Positions 27,300-36,900 of a stretch of 64,000 nucleotides of DNA are shown here, piece by piece. Position 1 is the first letter of the stretch. Each line of letters opens with the position of its first letter. The position numbers and the translations under genes are program-made. This DNA is from Flavobacterium sp. DG2-3 (GTDB lineage Bacteria; Bacteroidota; Bacteroidia; Flavobacteriales; Flavobacteriaceae), in contig NZ_JAVAMB010000022.1 of assembly GCF_030730925.1 (NCBI RefSeq), positions 1-64,000 of the forward strand. Direction: 5' to 3'. The notes beneath the pieces were generated by a model. That model made no database searches, was not told where the DNA came from, and saw nothing but the letters and a program-made list of their open reading frames with translations.

Positions 27300-28400
27300 T
27301 CATTTGTTTTGTAACCTGATAACTGTTTTAAGATCGTTTATTTCTCTGTTTTGCTTTTCATTTTCCTTTTTCATTTCAATCATATAAAGAGTCAATTCTT
27401 CAATTTTTTTAAGCAGAGCCATATTCATTTCAGAAACATTTATTCCATTTTCCTCAAACTCTTTTGCAGAAGGAATTTCAGGTAAGTGACTGTTTTCCTT
27501 AATGTAGTTTTCAACCTCTTGAAGGGGTCTCAAATTGTAATCATCTTTAAAAACATAATCAGGAGCTGGGAAATTTAAGTCTATTTTTACTTCTTTGGAG
27601 TGGATTGTTCCGTTTACATCTAAATCGTTACTAGGGTTTAACTTTCCTATACCTACTTTACCATACATAAATGCAAATTGACTAGCGTCTAATTGCATTT
27701 TAGAGTAAGCACTTAAAGTTCTATTATAAGACTGTAACCCGACAACGCTGACCGCAGGGTCTAAATAAACTTCAAATCCTTCAGCATTGTTATTAGAAAC
27801 CACTAACTTTTGTTGTGGATTATTTGTTCCAATTCCCAAATTCCCTGTTAAATTCAAGCGCATTCTCTCATAACCATAGGTTCCAAAAACAATATTTCCA
27901 GCCATGTCAGGTATAGTTGAATAACCAGACAAATCAATAAAAGTTTTGATAGGATTTGTACCTCCACCAGCAGATAACCTTAAAAATCCATCATCAGCAG
28001 CATTCCAAGCATTGCTGTAAGCCCTTATTTCTCCATTTGTAAGAGTACCTGCTGAAATAGGCGGTCTAGAAGAAATATTGCTTAGTCCTCCATTTATAGT
28101 AAAAGAGCCATTGGCTGTTAGTTTACTGATAGGATCTGCTGTACCAATACCTACATTTCCGTCACTTCCCCTCATATAAAGTATATCGTTTCGAAAACCA
28201 TTTCCTGTATGGGCTCCAAATTTTACATATCCTGTTGTACCATCAAATCCCATATGCATTTGTGATACTCCATTACTGTTAAAAGTTGTATTATGAACTC
28301 CATCATTAATAATGTCAAATTCGCCAACAGAATAGGTCTTCTCTTGAGAAATAGCTATTTGTGCGGTAAATACTAACGATAGTAAAAAAATATTTTTCAT
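27300..28400 (-). CDS. Tail-fibre-like secreted protein, array 1
   Basis: This 366-aa protein is the longest of the array, with signal peptide MKNIFLLSLVFTAQIAISQ. Three NVGIGT/NLGIGT/VGIGK motifs (about residues 79, 185 and 251) separate unique blocks, among them MHMGFDGTTGYVKFGAHTGN and GFLRLSAGGGTNPIKTFIDL. The constant module is of the second flavour (DLNFPAPDYVFKDDYNLRPL, HLPEIPSAKEFEENGINVSE), shared with its neighbour at 26277 but not with genes nearer the RHS gene. It starts 5 bp after the stop of the frameshifted gene upstream. Confidence 0.72.
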   Translation of the reverse strand: MKNIFLLSLVFTAQIAISQEKTYSVGEFDIINDGVHNTTFNSNGVSQMHMGFDGTTGYVKFGAHTGNGFRNDILYMRGSDGNVGIGTADPISKLTANGSFTINGGLSNISSRPPISAGTLTNGEIRAYSNAWNAADDGFLRLSAGGGTNPIKTFIDLSGYSTIPDMAGNIVFGTYGYERMRLNLTGNLGIGTNNPQQKLVVSNNNAEGFEVYLDPAVSVVGLQSYNRTLSAYSKMQLDASQFAFMYGKVGIGKLNPSNDLDVNGTIHSKEVKIDLNFPAPDYVFKDDYNLRPLQEVENYIKENSHLPEIPSAKEFEENGINVSEMNMALLKKIEELTLYMIEMKKENEKQNREINDLKTVIRLQNK

Positions 28401-28404
28401 AACA

Positions 28405-29292
28405 TTATTTTTTTTCGATTTTTTCGATTCTCTTTTTCATCTCCTCATTTTCTTTCTTCATTTCAATCATGTAAAGAGTCAATTCTTCTATTTTCTTTAG
28501 TAGCGCCATATTCATTTCTGCCATCATTAATCCATTCTTTTCTATTTCTTTTGCAGAAGCGATTTCAGGCAAATGATTAATTTTTTTATGTAGTCTTCTA
28601 CTTCATATAGCGATTTCAATTTATAATCATTGGTAAAAACATAGTCAGGAACTGCTCCAGCATTAACAGTGAATTTTACTTCCCTAGCATGGATGTTTCC
28701 CGCCACAGTAAGCTTTGAGTCTGGGTTGGGAGCACCTATGCCAACATTTCCATTTTCTATTAGCCTTATAAAAGCGTTATTTGGTATTTTACCAATAACA
28801 TTTAATTCTGTAAAATCGCCAATTCCCGATATCCAGCTGGTTTGAAGAATATATTTATTTGCCCATCCCGTCCCTCCTACGGATAATTTCACTCCGTGAA
28901 ACTCACCAACTGTCAATGGAGACGTTAATGCAGTAGTGGCAATGCCTACAGAACCAGAAATCTTTTGATCTCCATAAAAATCGTTGCCTGATCGGGTTGC
29001 CAATTCAATCCATGGATTCCAATAAGTGTAATCTCCATTTTTAGTTCTAAAAGAAATGCGATTTCTTATATAGTCAGAGCTAATTTGTGTATCATAAGAA
29101 TTTTCGAATCCACCATAACTGATTAATGAGCCATTCCAAGGCGTACCAGATGCAGTGTAGGCAAAAGTGTAGCCTCCTTTAAAATTATCAGCACTTCCTG
29201 GAGAAGAAATACTGGAAGTTGGGTTTAAAGTTTGACAATGTGCATTAAGTCCAACAAATACACCCACGATGGCAAATATTATTTTTTTTCAT
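28405..29292 (-). pseudogene. Frameshifted tail-fibre-like gene, array 1 (two homopolymer shifts)
   Basis: The central open frame runs 28542-29267, but both ends are out of frame. At the 5' end, ATG 29292 is followed by A8 (29282-29289). With A7 it would read MKKIIFAIVGVFVGLNAHCQ. At the 3' end, an A7 run (28581-28587) shifts the frame. With A8 the protein continues KKINHLPEIASAKEIEKNGL, then MAEMNMALLKKIEELTLYMI, to a stop at 28405. The middle includes a knob-like segment (WNPWIELATRSGNDFYG). The module has a third flavour (NAGAVPDYVFTNDYKLKSL). The gene is either decayed or phase-variable. Confidence 0.7.
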
Positions 29293-29303
29293 TTTTTATA
29301 TCT

Positions 29304-29429
29304 TTAATTAATAACAATTCCAACATAACCAGTTCCAGACGCTCCCTGAATACTTCCTGCTGGCGTATATATTTGAGCATTGATAGTTGTTACAAATAGA
29401 AACAATATTATAACTAATTTCATTTTCAT
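29304..29429 (-). CDS. 41-aa exported peptide, stub of the tail-fibre family
   Basis: This short frame starts at ATG 29429 and ends at TAA 29304-29306. It reads a signal peptide (KLVIILFLFVTTINAQ) followed by IYTPAGSIQGASGTGYVGIV and two more residues. The ending VGIVIN sits where the family NVGIGT motif would be. It looks like the preserved 5' end of a longer array gene, or a leader peptide. It is the first frame of operon 1, 12 bp before the frameshifted gene. Confidence 0.5.
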   Translation of the reverse strand: MKMKLVIILFLFVTTINAQIYTPAGSIQGASGTGYVGIVIN

Positions 29430-29445
29430 ATTTTTTAGTTTATAT

Positions 29446-29480
29446 CAAATTAAAATTCGGATTGAGAATGTAAAAACAAA
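29446..29480 (-). promoter_or_regulatory. Possible proximal promoter of array 1
   Basis: Reading leftwards, TTTG (29477-29480) and TTAATTTG (29446-29453) are separated by 23 bp, about 20 bp before the first ATG of the array. This approximates the Bacteroidota -33/-7 pair, but spacing and the -7 box are imperfect. Confidence 0.3.
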
Positions 29481-30098
29481 GAAATGCTCTTCCGCCTTGC
29501 AAAAGTGTATTAAAACATAAAGGAACAGGTATAAAACAAACGAAAATAAGATTTTTCTTTCTTTTAAAACAACATTGTGTATTATTTTACGGTATTTACT
29601 CAATAAAAAATAACTGTAAATGATAAAAACATAAAAGAAGCAATAGGTAAAGTTTTCGGCATAAGCACTTAAAAATTAAAATTATTTACTATAATGTGGC
29701 AAAAGTAAATTAATAGTAGCAATATTTTTTACGGTTTCCCGTAAAAAATATTAACTTTTGTTTAATATTTAAAATAGAAAAAAGTTAGTAGGCTTGAAAT
29801 ATATCTAAGAAGAAAAATTTATAGGCAAGATTTTCCAAAATAGCTCAACATTAATAAACTTATAATTTCTTCGAATAACTAGAAAAAAACGAAGTTTTAA
29901 AAATTATCTCCCTCTACTCTATAAAGTGTTAAGTCAAAGTCGTTACGATTATGTCTCTAGCCTTGTGCTTTTTAAATAAATATAATTCGAAAATTATAAA
30001 AGTCTCTGACTTAAAATAAAACTTCAAAAATATGATTAAAAAAACTAATCCATACAGTCAGATACTTTTCGAAATATTTTAAGATTCAAAATGAGCAA
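29481..30098. promoter_or_regulatory. AT-rich region upstream of array 1 with palindromic operator-like element
   Basis: No gene is seen. At 29721-29752 a perfect 14-bp inverted repeat (AATATTTTTTACGG / CCGTAAAAAATATT, 4-nt loop) stands next to a leftward TACTTTTG box (29700-29707), which fits TAnnTTTG. A second, smaller inverted pair (CAAAAGT at 29700-29706, ACTTTTG at 29754-29760) flanks it. One half of the palindrome and a TTATTTG box recur at the same spacing at 40801-40836 before array 2. This suggests a shared promoter/operator about 270 bp upstream of the array. Confidence 0.5.
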
Positions 30099-30140
30099 AA
30101 AATTTGCGCAAAGTCAGAGACATTTGCGCAAATTTTCAAT
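30095..30140 (-). terminator. Terminator of RHS unit 2
   Basis: AAAATTTGCGCAAA (30099-30112) and its perfect complement (30123-30136) enclose a 10-nt loop. A T-rich stretch follows on the minus strand. It lies about 165 bp beyond the CPBP gene, the last gene of unit 2. Confidence 0.7.
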
Positions 30141-30299
30141 TCAAATCTAGAACTCTTTGTAAAGCGTGGAGTATGAAACTCGTTACAAAGTCAGTCTACG
30201 TCTAGTGTTTGGGGTAATTTTAGTTTTTATGATATTTAAAACAATGAATCACCTAACTTTAATTTATATCATTTTTCTCTTTTATTACTTCCTAAATAA

Positions 30300-30980
30300 T
30301 TATTCAAAAGTTTTAATTCTCAATTTTTTTATGAAAAAAAATAAAGACACAAGAAAAACAACAAAAATTATAAAAAAATAAGTCGGTAAATAAATTCTGT
30401 TTACTGTTTGAAAGTAATTAGATATCTCAGGCAATAAAAAAATACTGAATAAATTGATTGATAAATGAATTACAAAACAATCAATAATAGATCTTCTTTT
30501 AATAAAAATGACCGATATTATGATGCTACTGATAAATGCTAATAAAACATTACTCCGTGAAAAAACATGCAGTAAAGCAAATCCAATTGAAACAATAATG
30601 ATTGATATTGTCTCTTTATATTTTTTTAAAAATTTATCTAGAAAAAAACCTCTAAAAACTACTTCTTCAGTCAATGATTTTATTAAAATAGAAATCATAA
30701 ACAAACCATCAATTTCCATACTTTTCTCATAATAACCATAAAAAAAATCAGTTATTAAAATCTGACAAATTAGAAATGAAACTACAATCAGTAAGCTAAA
30801 AAATATATAATAACCTTGAAATCCAAACTTGAAAATTTTTCTGTCCTTAATTGAAAAGAAAAAAATACAAACTGAAATTATAATATCAAATATTATAGAT
30901 ATCATTCCTCTTGATTTAAAGTAAAAGTCAAGAAAACCAAATAACGCACATAGCACTATATATAATATATATATCAACAT
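30300..30980 (-). CDS. CPBP/Abi-family membrane protease homologue, candidate immunity protein for RHS tip 2
   Basis: This 226-aa protein has about seven hydrophobic segments. The CPBP (CAAX protease / bacteriocin processing) motifs are complete: EEVVFRG (Glu-Glu-x3-Arg, about residue 109), a His in GFALLHVFSRSN (about 138), and HLSINLFS (His-x3-Asn, about 173). Known members include Rce1 and bacterial proteins giving self-immunity to bacteriocins. It starts 11 bp after the RHS 2 stop, the same position as the unrelated secreted gene behind RHS 1. It is therefore the likely immunity gene of the second tip. That role is inference; the enzyme family assignment is solid. Confidence 0.75.
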   Translation of the reverse strand: MLIYILYIVLCALFGFLDFYFKSRGMISIIFDIIISVCIFFFSIKDRKIFKFGFQGYYIFFSLLIVVSFLICQILITDFFYGYYEKSMEIDGLFMISILIKSLTEEVVFRGFFLDKFLKKYKETISIIIVSIGFALLHVFSRSNVLLAFISSIIISVIFIKRRSIIDCFVIHLSINLFSIFLLPEISNYFQTVNRIYLPTYFFIIFVVFLVSLFFFIKKLRIKTFE

Positions 30981-30991
30981 ATTTATTAAAT

Positions 30992-33900
30992 TTAATAATA
31001 TCTAAACTTCATAATATCAAATCTACTAGAATGATATTCAAAACCACCAAATTTAAGAGGACTTAATGACATAGGTTTTTCAAAAAAGTATCTAATTATT
31101 TTTTGTTTTGCTTCTTGCAATCTCATATTACGAGCTGCTTCAGTATCTTGCATTTTAAAATCAGTTGTGGACAATAAATTGGTTGCATGACCCACAATTT
31201 TCATAGTTCTAGGAAAATAATACTCCTTTACTTTATCCAACATAGTAGATTCTAAATTACTTTGAGCATATTGCCCTATTGTCTGTGGATCATCTATTTT
31301 TTTTGAACTTAAAATTTCCACCCCTGTTCCTTCCATTGTTATTCCCTTATGAGTTTGCACAAAAGGATGTTTGTCTAAAAATTCTTTAACTTCTTTGTAA
31401 TCATACCCATATCTACGTGCTATTTCTCTTGCATCCCTTGCATTAGGTTCTTCCTGAAAAAGTCTGTGAGCAAAATGATTCAAACCACTAACAACAAGTC
31501 CAGTAACAGCTCCCTGCCAAAAATTACCCCCAGTCATAGCTGCTCCTGCACCTCCAGAAACAGTACCAAAAGCAATCATGCCTAAACTGCCTGTGCCTGC
31601 ACCTATACCTTTCATTCCTGTTCCGGCAATAGCGTGTGCATTTTTACCATAGCCATCCATACTCGAGCCACCGCTCCAAACGCTGGAAGCAATGCTGCTT
31701 AACGCTCCTGCTGCAAAACCGCTCCAGAATTTCCCGCCAGAAATTGCAGTCATTCCTCCTTGGAAAGTTCCATGCGCCGCTGCACTGAATGCTGCCTGCG
31801 AATAAAAATTAGTGAACAGGTTAGTGGCCGCACTACCTATTCCAAAAGTCACCGCAGAGCTTGCTGCTCCGATAAAGGTTGCCTTAACCAGTCCTCCAAC
31901 TGTGAAAGGAACATCTGCAACCAATGCTGTAATGGTATAAGTCAATGCCGCTATAGCTGCTCCAATAGCTACTGCTACTCCAAAGACTATTTCTTCTCCG
32001 CTAGGATCCGTATACTTCAGCGGATTATTCAGAACATAAGCATATTTGTTGTAATTCTGAGTATTGTAAGGCTCCTGAACGTAATTGTCAGGCTGTAGGA
32101 ATCGGTGCAGCTTCGGGTCGTACAGACGCCCGTTCATATGGATGATGCCCACGCTCTGCAGATGCTCGTGTCCTGTATAGCCTCGGTCTAAAACCGTCAA
32201 TCCGGCAAGAGCATTGCCTGCCCCGTCCTGAACCTTTACAATGCTGCCCCAAGCATCAAATAATCGTTTCTCTACAACAGCACCGTTCTGATCGCTTATG
32301 GCAACAATGGTTCCCTGATAGTCCCTGTGCAAATATAGGTAATTCTGCGCAGTTCCATTGCTTTTCAGCACGACAGGCGCACTGTAGCCGTCACCGCCTA
32401 TGTAGGTCACAAATTCGATTTCACCAGTCGCAATATTATGCTTGACCTCCATAGTCCCGTCTGCAGAGTAGTGCTTGCGGTAAGTCCTCTGCAGCTTGTC
32501 GTTAGCCAGACTGCCGTAAAACATCGAGCTTCTGTCGTTTCCTTCATTATAAGTGAAGCTTATTTTGTCCACTCCAGCCTCTTCTATCTGCACTGGGCTT
32601 TTGAATACATTGTAGCTTACCGTCAGATTCGGTTTAGCCGTATAGTAGCTCAGCGCCTCCGCGGTCGGCACTATGGCTTTGTTCTGGTAGGTTTTGGCTC
32701 CGTCATACTCGTAAGTCCCCACGCTGTTCTGGGTGATTCTTCCCTTATCGTCATAAACCTGCGCTTCCTGGATTCCTGCTGCATTGGTGTATTCGGTCAG
32801 GCGGTCCAGTCCGTCGTATTTGAAGGTTTCGCTTCTGCCGAACAGACTGTTGCTTCTGCTGTTCAGATTGCCTCTCTTAATCTCAAAATCAGTGTTGAGC
32901 GTCATTATGTTCACTACTGACGGGCTTGTCTTAGCGTGCCTCATCTGCCTCACATAGCCGTACTGGTCATAGGTGTTGGTAACGGCAATGCCGTTACCGA
33001 ATGTCCCTTCCGTAAGCTGCGCCCTTTCATTTAATGAACTGGTCTGCCATAAGACCTGCTGGGTGGCATCGTCCACAATCTGCCACGGAAAACCGTTCTG
33101 GTAGATGTTTTTTACCGTTTTTGAGCTTGTTTTTCCTGATGCGGTGGCTGTTGATGCCTCCTTCAGAACTCTTCCCTGCGTATCAAATGACATCTCTTTC
33201 ACAAAAACCGCATAAGGCGTGGTTTCTGTTGTTTTGTACAGCCTTTTCAGGCTGTCGTATTCGTAAACGTTTGACGTTGTTTTACCCTCTGCATTGTCCA
33301 CAAAAGTGGTGCCTGTAATCTGGTTTAACGAATTATAGGCATAAGTCGTCTTGCTGTTTGTATTGGTGCCTGAGATTGTCTTTTCAGTCGGCTTTCCTGC
33401 AGCATCATATACAAACGAAGTGGTGCCGTTCGGTGTGGATTCTGTCAGCAGCTGCCCAAAAGCATCATAGCTGTAGGTATACACTCCAGCGCTTGGATCG
33501 GTCAGCTTTATTTTATTGCCCCAGCCGTCAATTACGATCTGGACCTTATTGCCCTGATAGTCGGATTCTTTCAGCTGTCCGCCTGCAAAATAGGTGAAGT
33601 TGATTGTTCCTCCCGGATCTGTGGTCTGGATCTTGTTGCCCATAGCATCTGCCGTGGCAGTGGTTATTTTGCCGTCATCGCTGCTTGTCGTGGTCACTCC
33701 AGAGTACGAAAAAGTCTGTATCTTTCCTGTCGGAGAGGTTATTTTGGTCGGCCTCATCAGAAAATCGTATTCATAGCTCGTCCAAAGGCTCGGTGTAGAA
33801 AAATACGGTTCGCTTTCCTTTTCTTTTCTTCCTAAATTATCATAAACAATCTGCATGGTTACCATGGTATTGACAGCAAATCCTTTAGCCGAGTTTTTAA

Positions 33901-36900
33901 CCACCCTGCCCAGAACATCATATTCCGTTACTGTTTTCGCATCCAGACTGTTCGTTGTGGTTACGGTGTAGCCTCCTGAACTCAGTTTGGCGTACACATT
34001 TGTGGTTGTGATCGGAATGGCTGACGAGCCTGTCACGGTCGAATAGGTCAGCTTGCCCCAGCCGTCATAAGTAAAATCGCTGGTTACCCCCATATAATCT
34101 GTGGACTGGGTCATCTGCCCCAGATTATTGTAGGCAAAATTAGTAACAAATCCCTGATGGTCTGTCTTCTTGATTACAAAACGCTTGGTCGAATCGTACT
34201 CGTCTTTGATCGTTCGCGGTGCCGGCACTGGAGAAGCCGTCGGAGCCGAAACGGTTTTGGTCAGAAGGTTACCCAGAGCATCGTAGGCCATGTCTTCTGC
34301 AATCGCATAGGTGTTATGCCCTTTCTTCTCTGTTCGCACTAAATTGGAGCCTGAATAGGCATAGGTTTCCTCTGAGGTTCTGGTATCACCCGAAGCCATA
34401 TTGCGGGCTGTAGAGACCACTCTCTTCGGCCTTCCGATATAGTAGGACGCCCCTGCACCTGTCGGGTTGTTGTCGTACTCGGTATCAACGGCAGTGCTGC
34501 CCTGAAGTGAAGAGCCCGTGTAATGGTTTGTTACGCTTCTCACCTGCAGCCCATAATAGTTGCCGCTGTCCACTCCGCCATCGTAAGAGTAAATAGTTTC
34601 TGTCCTTACTCCTGAAAGATGGTCTTGAATTGACTGTCTGCTCAAAAGCAGATTAAAAATACCTTTATTTGAATCTGGCGCTCCCGCATTTGGCGTAGAT
34701 GCAGATGTAGGAGATGCAATAAATTTAGCATTGTCGTTACTTGCACTGGCTGTAAAACCTGGCTGCAGAATAATCTGTGGCGCGGTATAATTTACTGCTA
34801 AGCCTTCTCCTATTATAGAAGACGCCGTTATTAAACTGCCTGCTTTAAAAGTCTGACCTGTTATAACATCTTCATAAATATCAAGCTCATCTTGAATAGG
34901 CGCCGAATAAACTTGGTCAACTTCTGCGTATTTAAATGTATCAAAAAAATTTATTTTAGTAGTCAATAAATTACTTGGAACATCATCAAATACGGTAGAT
35001 GCTATAGTGTTTGTCCAAGTAACGGCATTTGCACCTCTATAATAAGGATTATTGTATTGAGTGGTCCATATCTTTTGATCGGAATCTGACAAATACCAGC
35101 TGCTTCTTGTTGTTTTTTTGAATCCTACAGTTCCATAATTAAAGTTCGACACAAATCCTCTATACCTAAAATCCTGGTATTTAGAAATTCCATTGATGGT
35201 TGCTGTCAATTTTGAAACCAGATAATTGTCAGAATTTCTAATGATTTCGATATTAGGGTAATTTTCTTCATTGTTTGAAGAATAGAAATCTACAGATCTT
35301 ACACCTAAACCACCATCAGCAGCTTCCATTGGTTTATAATCAATTGTCTGTTTAATATTCCCATTAGCTTCGGTGACAGTTATCAGCCTGTTTTCAGTAT
35401 TGACATTCTTGTTGAACTGATAATATTCAATCTTATTGTAATGCCCTCTTACCACAACTAAATCGGTATCACCTCCATTATATCTATAATTGGATGTAAT
35501 CGGAATTGGAATATCAGGCGAATTTGAAAACTGAACCCCAGAATCATACCCTGGTGTAAAGCCTGCAGTCCCCACTTTTCCTATATTATTTACAAAACCG
35601 GTTACCTGCCATTCTGTATCATGGTTATTGATTGTCCAGCTGTCTTTAAAATATTTTCTCCAGACACGCACCAGATCTGACTTTCCATCTTTATTGATGT
35701 CTATCGCATAATAATTGCTAAAATGTCTCTGTGTATTATATGTTGAGCCAGTATCTGGCCAGTATTCTACAACATTATTATGAGATTCCTTTACAAAAAA
35801 TGATCCTCCAGCAGGATTAGGATTACTATAATAAATATCCCACCCTGTTTGTCCTGGTCCGCCAGAACCACTCGCAAGCATCATATCTGTTTTTCCATCA
35901 CCATTAAAATCACCAAACAAAACTTGTTTTGTGTCATTATAATTCGTCAGAGTCCCATATCCTATTCTTGCTACATTATACCATGGAGCTGAATTTACTC
36001 CTTGAATTTCTATTATCGAATAATTTCCTGTTGGCCCAATATGAATTATATCTGCCTTTCCATCACCATTCATATCTGCAACAAATCTTTGCCCTTTTAA
36101 AAGCATGTAATAAGAATTGTTATCTAATACAACGTTTCCTTTCGAATTATCTGAACTAGAAGCATTAGGATTAAGATCAATTAATCTCGCTTCTCTATAA
36201 TTCCCAGTATTCTCGCTATATTTCCAATAAAAACCTTCAGAATAGCCACTTGGATTTATATATTCAGTCCAAATATATCTTTGATCTGTCGACAAGACCA
36301 ATACTTCTGAAATTCCATCGCCATTAAAATCACCTTCAAGATAAGTATTGTTTCTTGTTTGTTGCGGAAAGGGAATTGTAGGCACATAACTTTCATCTTC
36401 ATCCATATAAGATGGATCAATATATACATTATTATTAAAAGGAACATTTTTAACAAGAACACTCGTTAAAGTTCCTCCTGATAATTCAAATGCATTAAAC
36501 TTTACGTTTGCATTGGTTTCTTGAGGAGCTACAACTGACTGATATTGGCTTAGTTTACTATAATTCTTAATTAAAGTAGCAGAAAATATCAAAGGTTTGG
36601 GAAGTGTGTAAGGAAAACTAATCGGTGCATTCCCTGAAGTGCCATCAAACAGTTTTGTAAACATCTTATTATCCGAAACAAAATCCAATCTTCCGTCACC
36701 GTCAAAATCGCCTGCCAGATCTGTTTTATCGAAAGCCAAGGTGTTAGTGTAAGTCTTTTCTGTTCTTTCCTGATTTGAAGGGCTTGAAGCATAAGTAAAT
36801 GTTACGGGATTAGATGCTTCCATCTGTCCGTTGATTTCCTGAATGCTTTTTATTCTCTCATAGCCTAATCCATTATCCACATCATGCTGAATCTGATAAG

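Larger units (their letters stand above)
18728..28705. repeat. Eleven copies of a 240-250-bp constant cassette in array 1
   Basis: The DNA encoding the constant C-terminal module recurs at about 18728-18975, 19750-19998, 20631-20870, 21565-21815, 22650-22895, 23530-23776, 24475-24720, 25425-25677, 26350-26600, 27375-27620 and 28465-28700. The eight copies nearest the RHS gene are very similar at DNA level; for example GACCAGCCTGTCATATC occurs in nearly all. The last three are diverged. Such direct repeats about 1 kb apart are substrates for recombination and gene conversion between the genes. Confidence 0.85.

Noticed and set aside
18728..28705. Regularly spaced identical repeats, considered as a CRISPR-like array
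   Set aside because: The repeats are about 245 bp, lie inside reading frames and are about 1 kb apart. They encode a protein module, and no cas gene is present.
30166..30381. A 71-codon rightward frame with a hydrophobic segment
   Set aside because: It overlaps the CPBP gene and its terminator on the other strand and has no signal peptide logic or family resemblance. It is likely a chance frame in AT-rich DNA.
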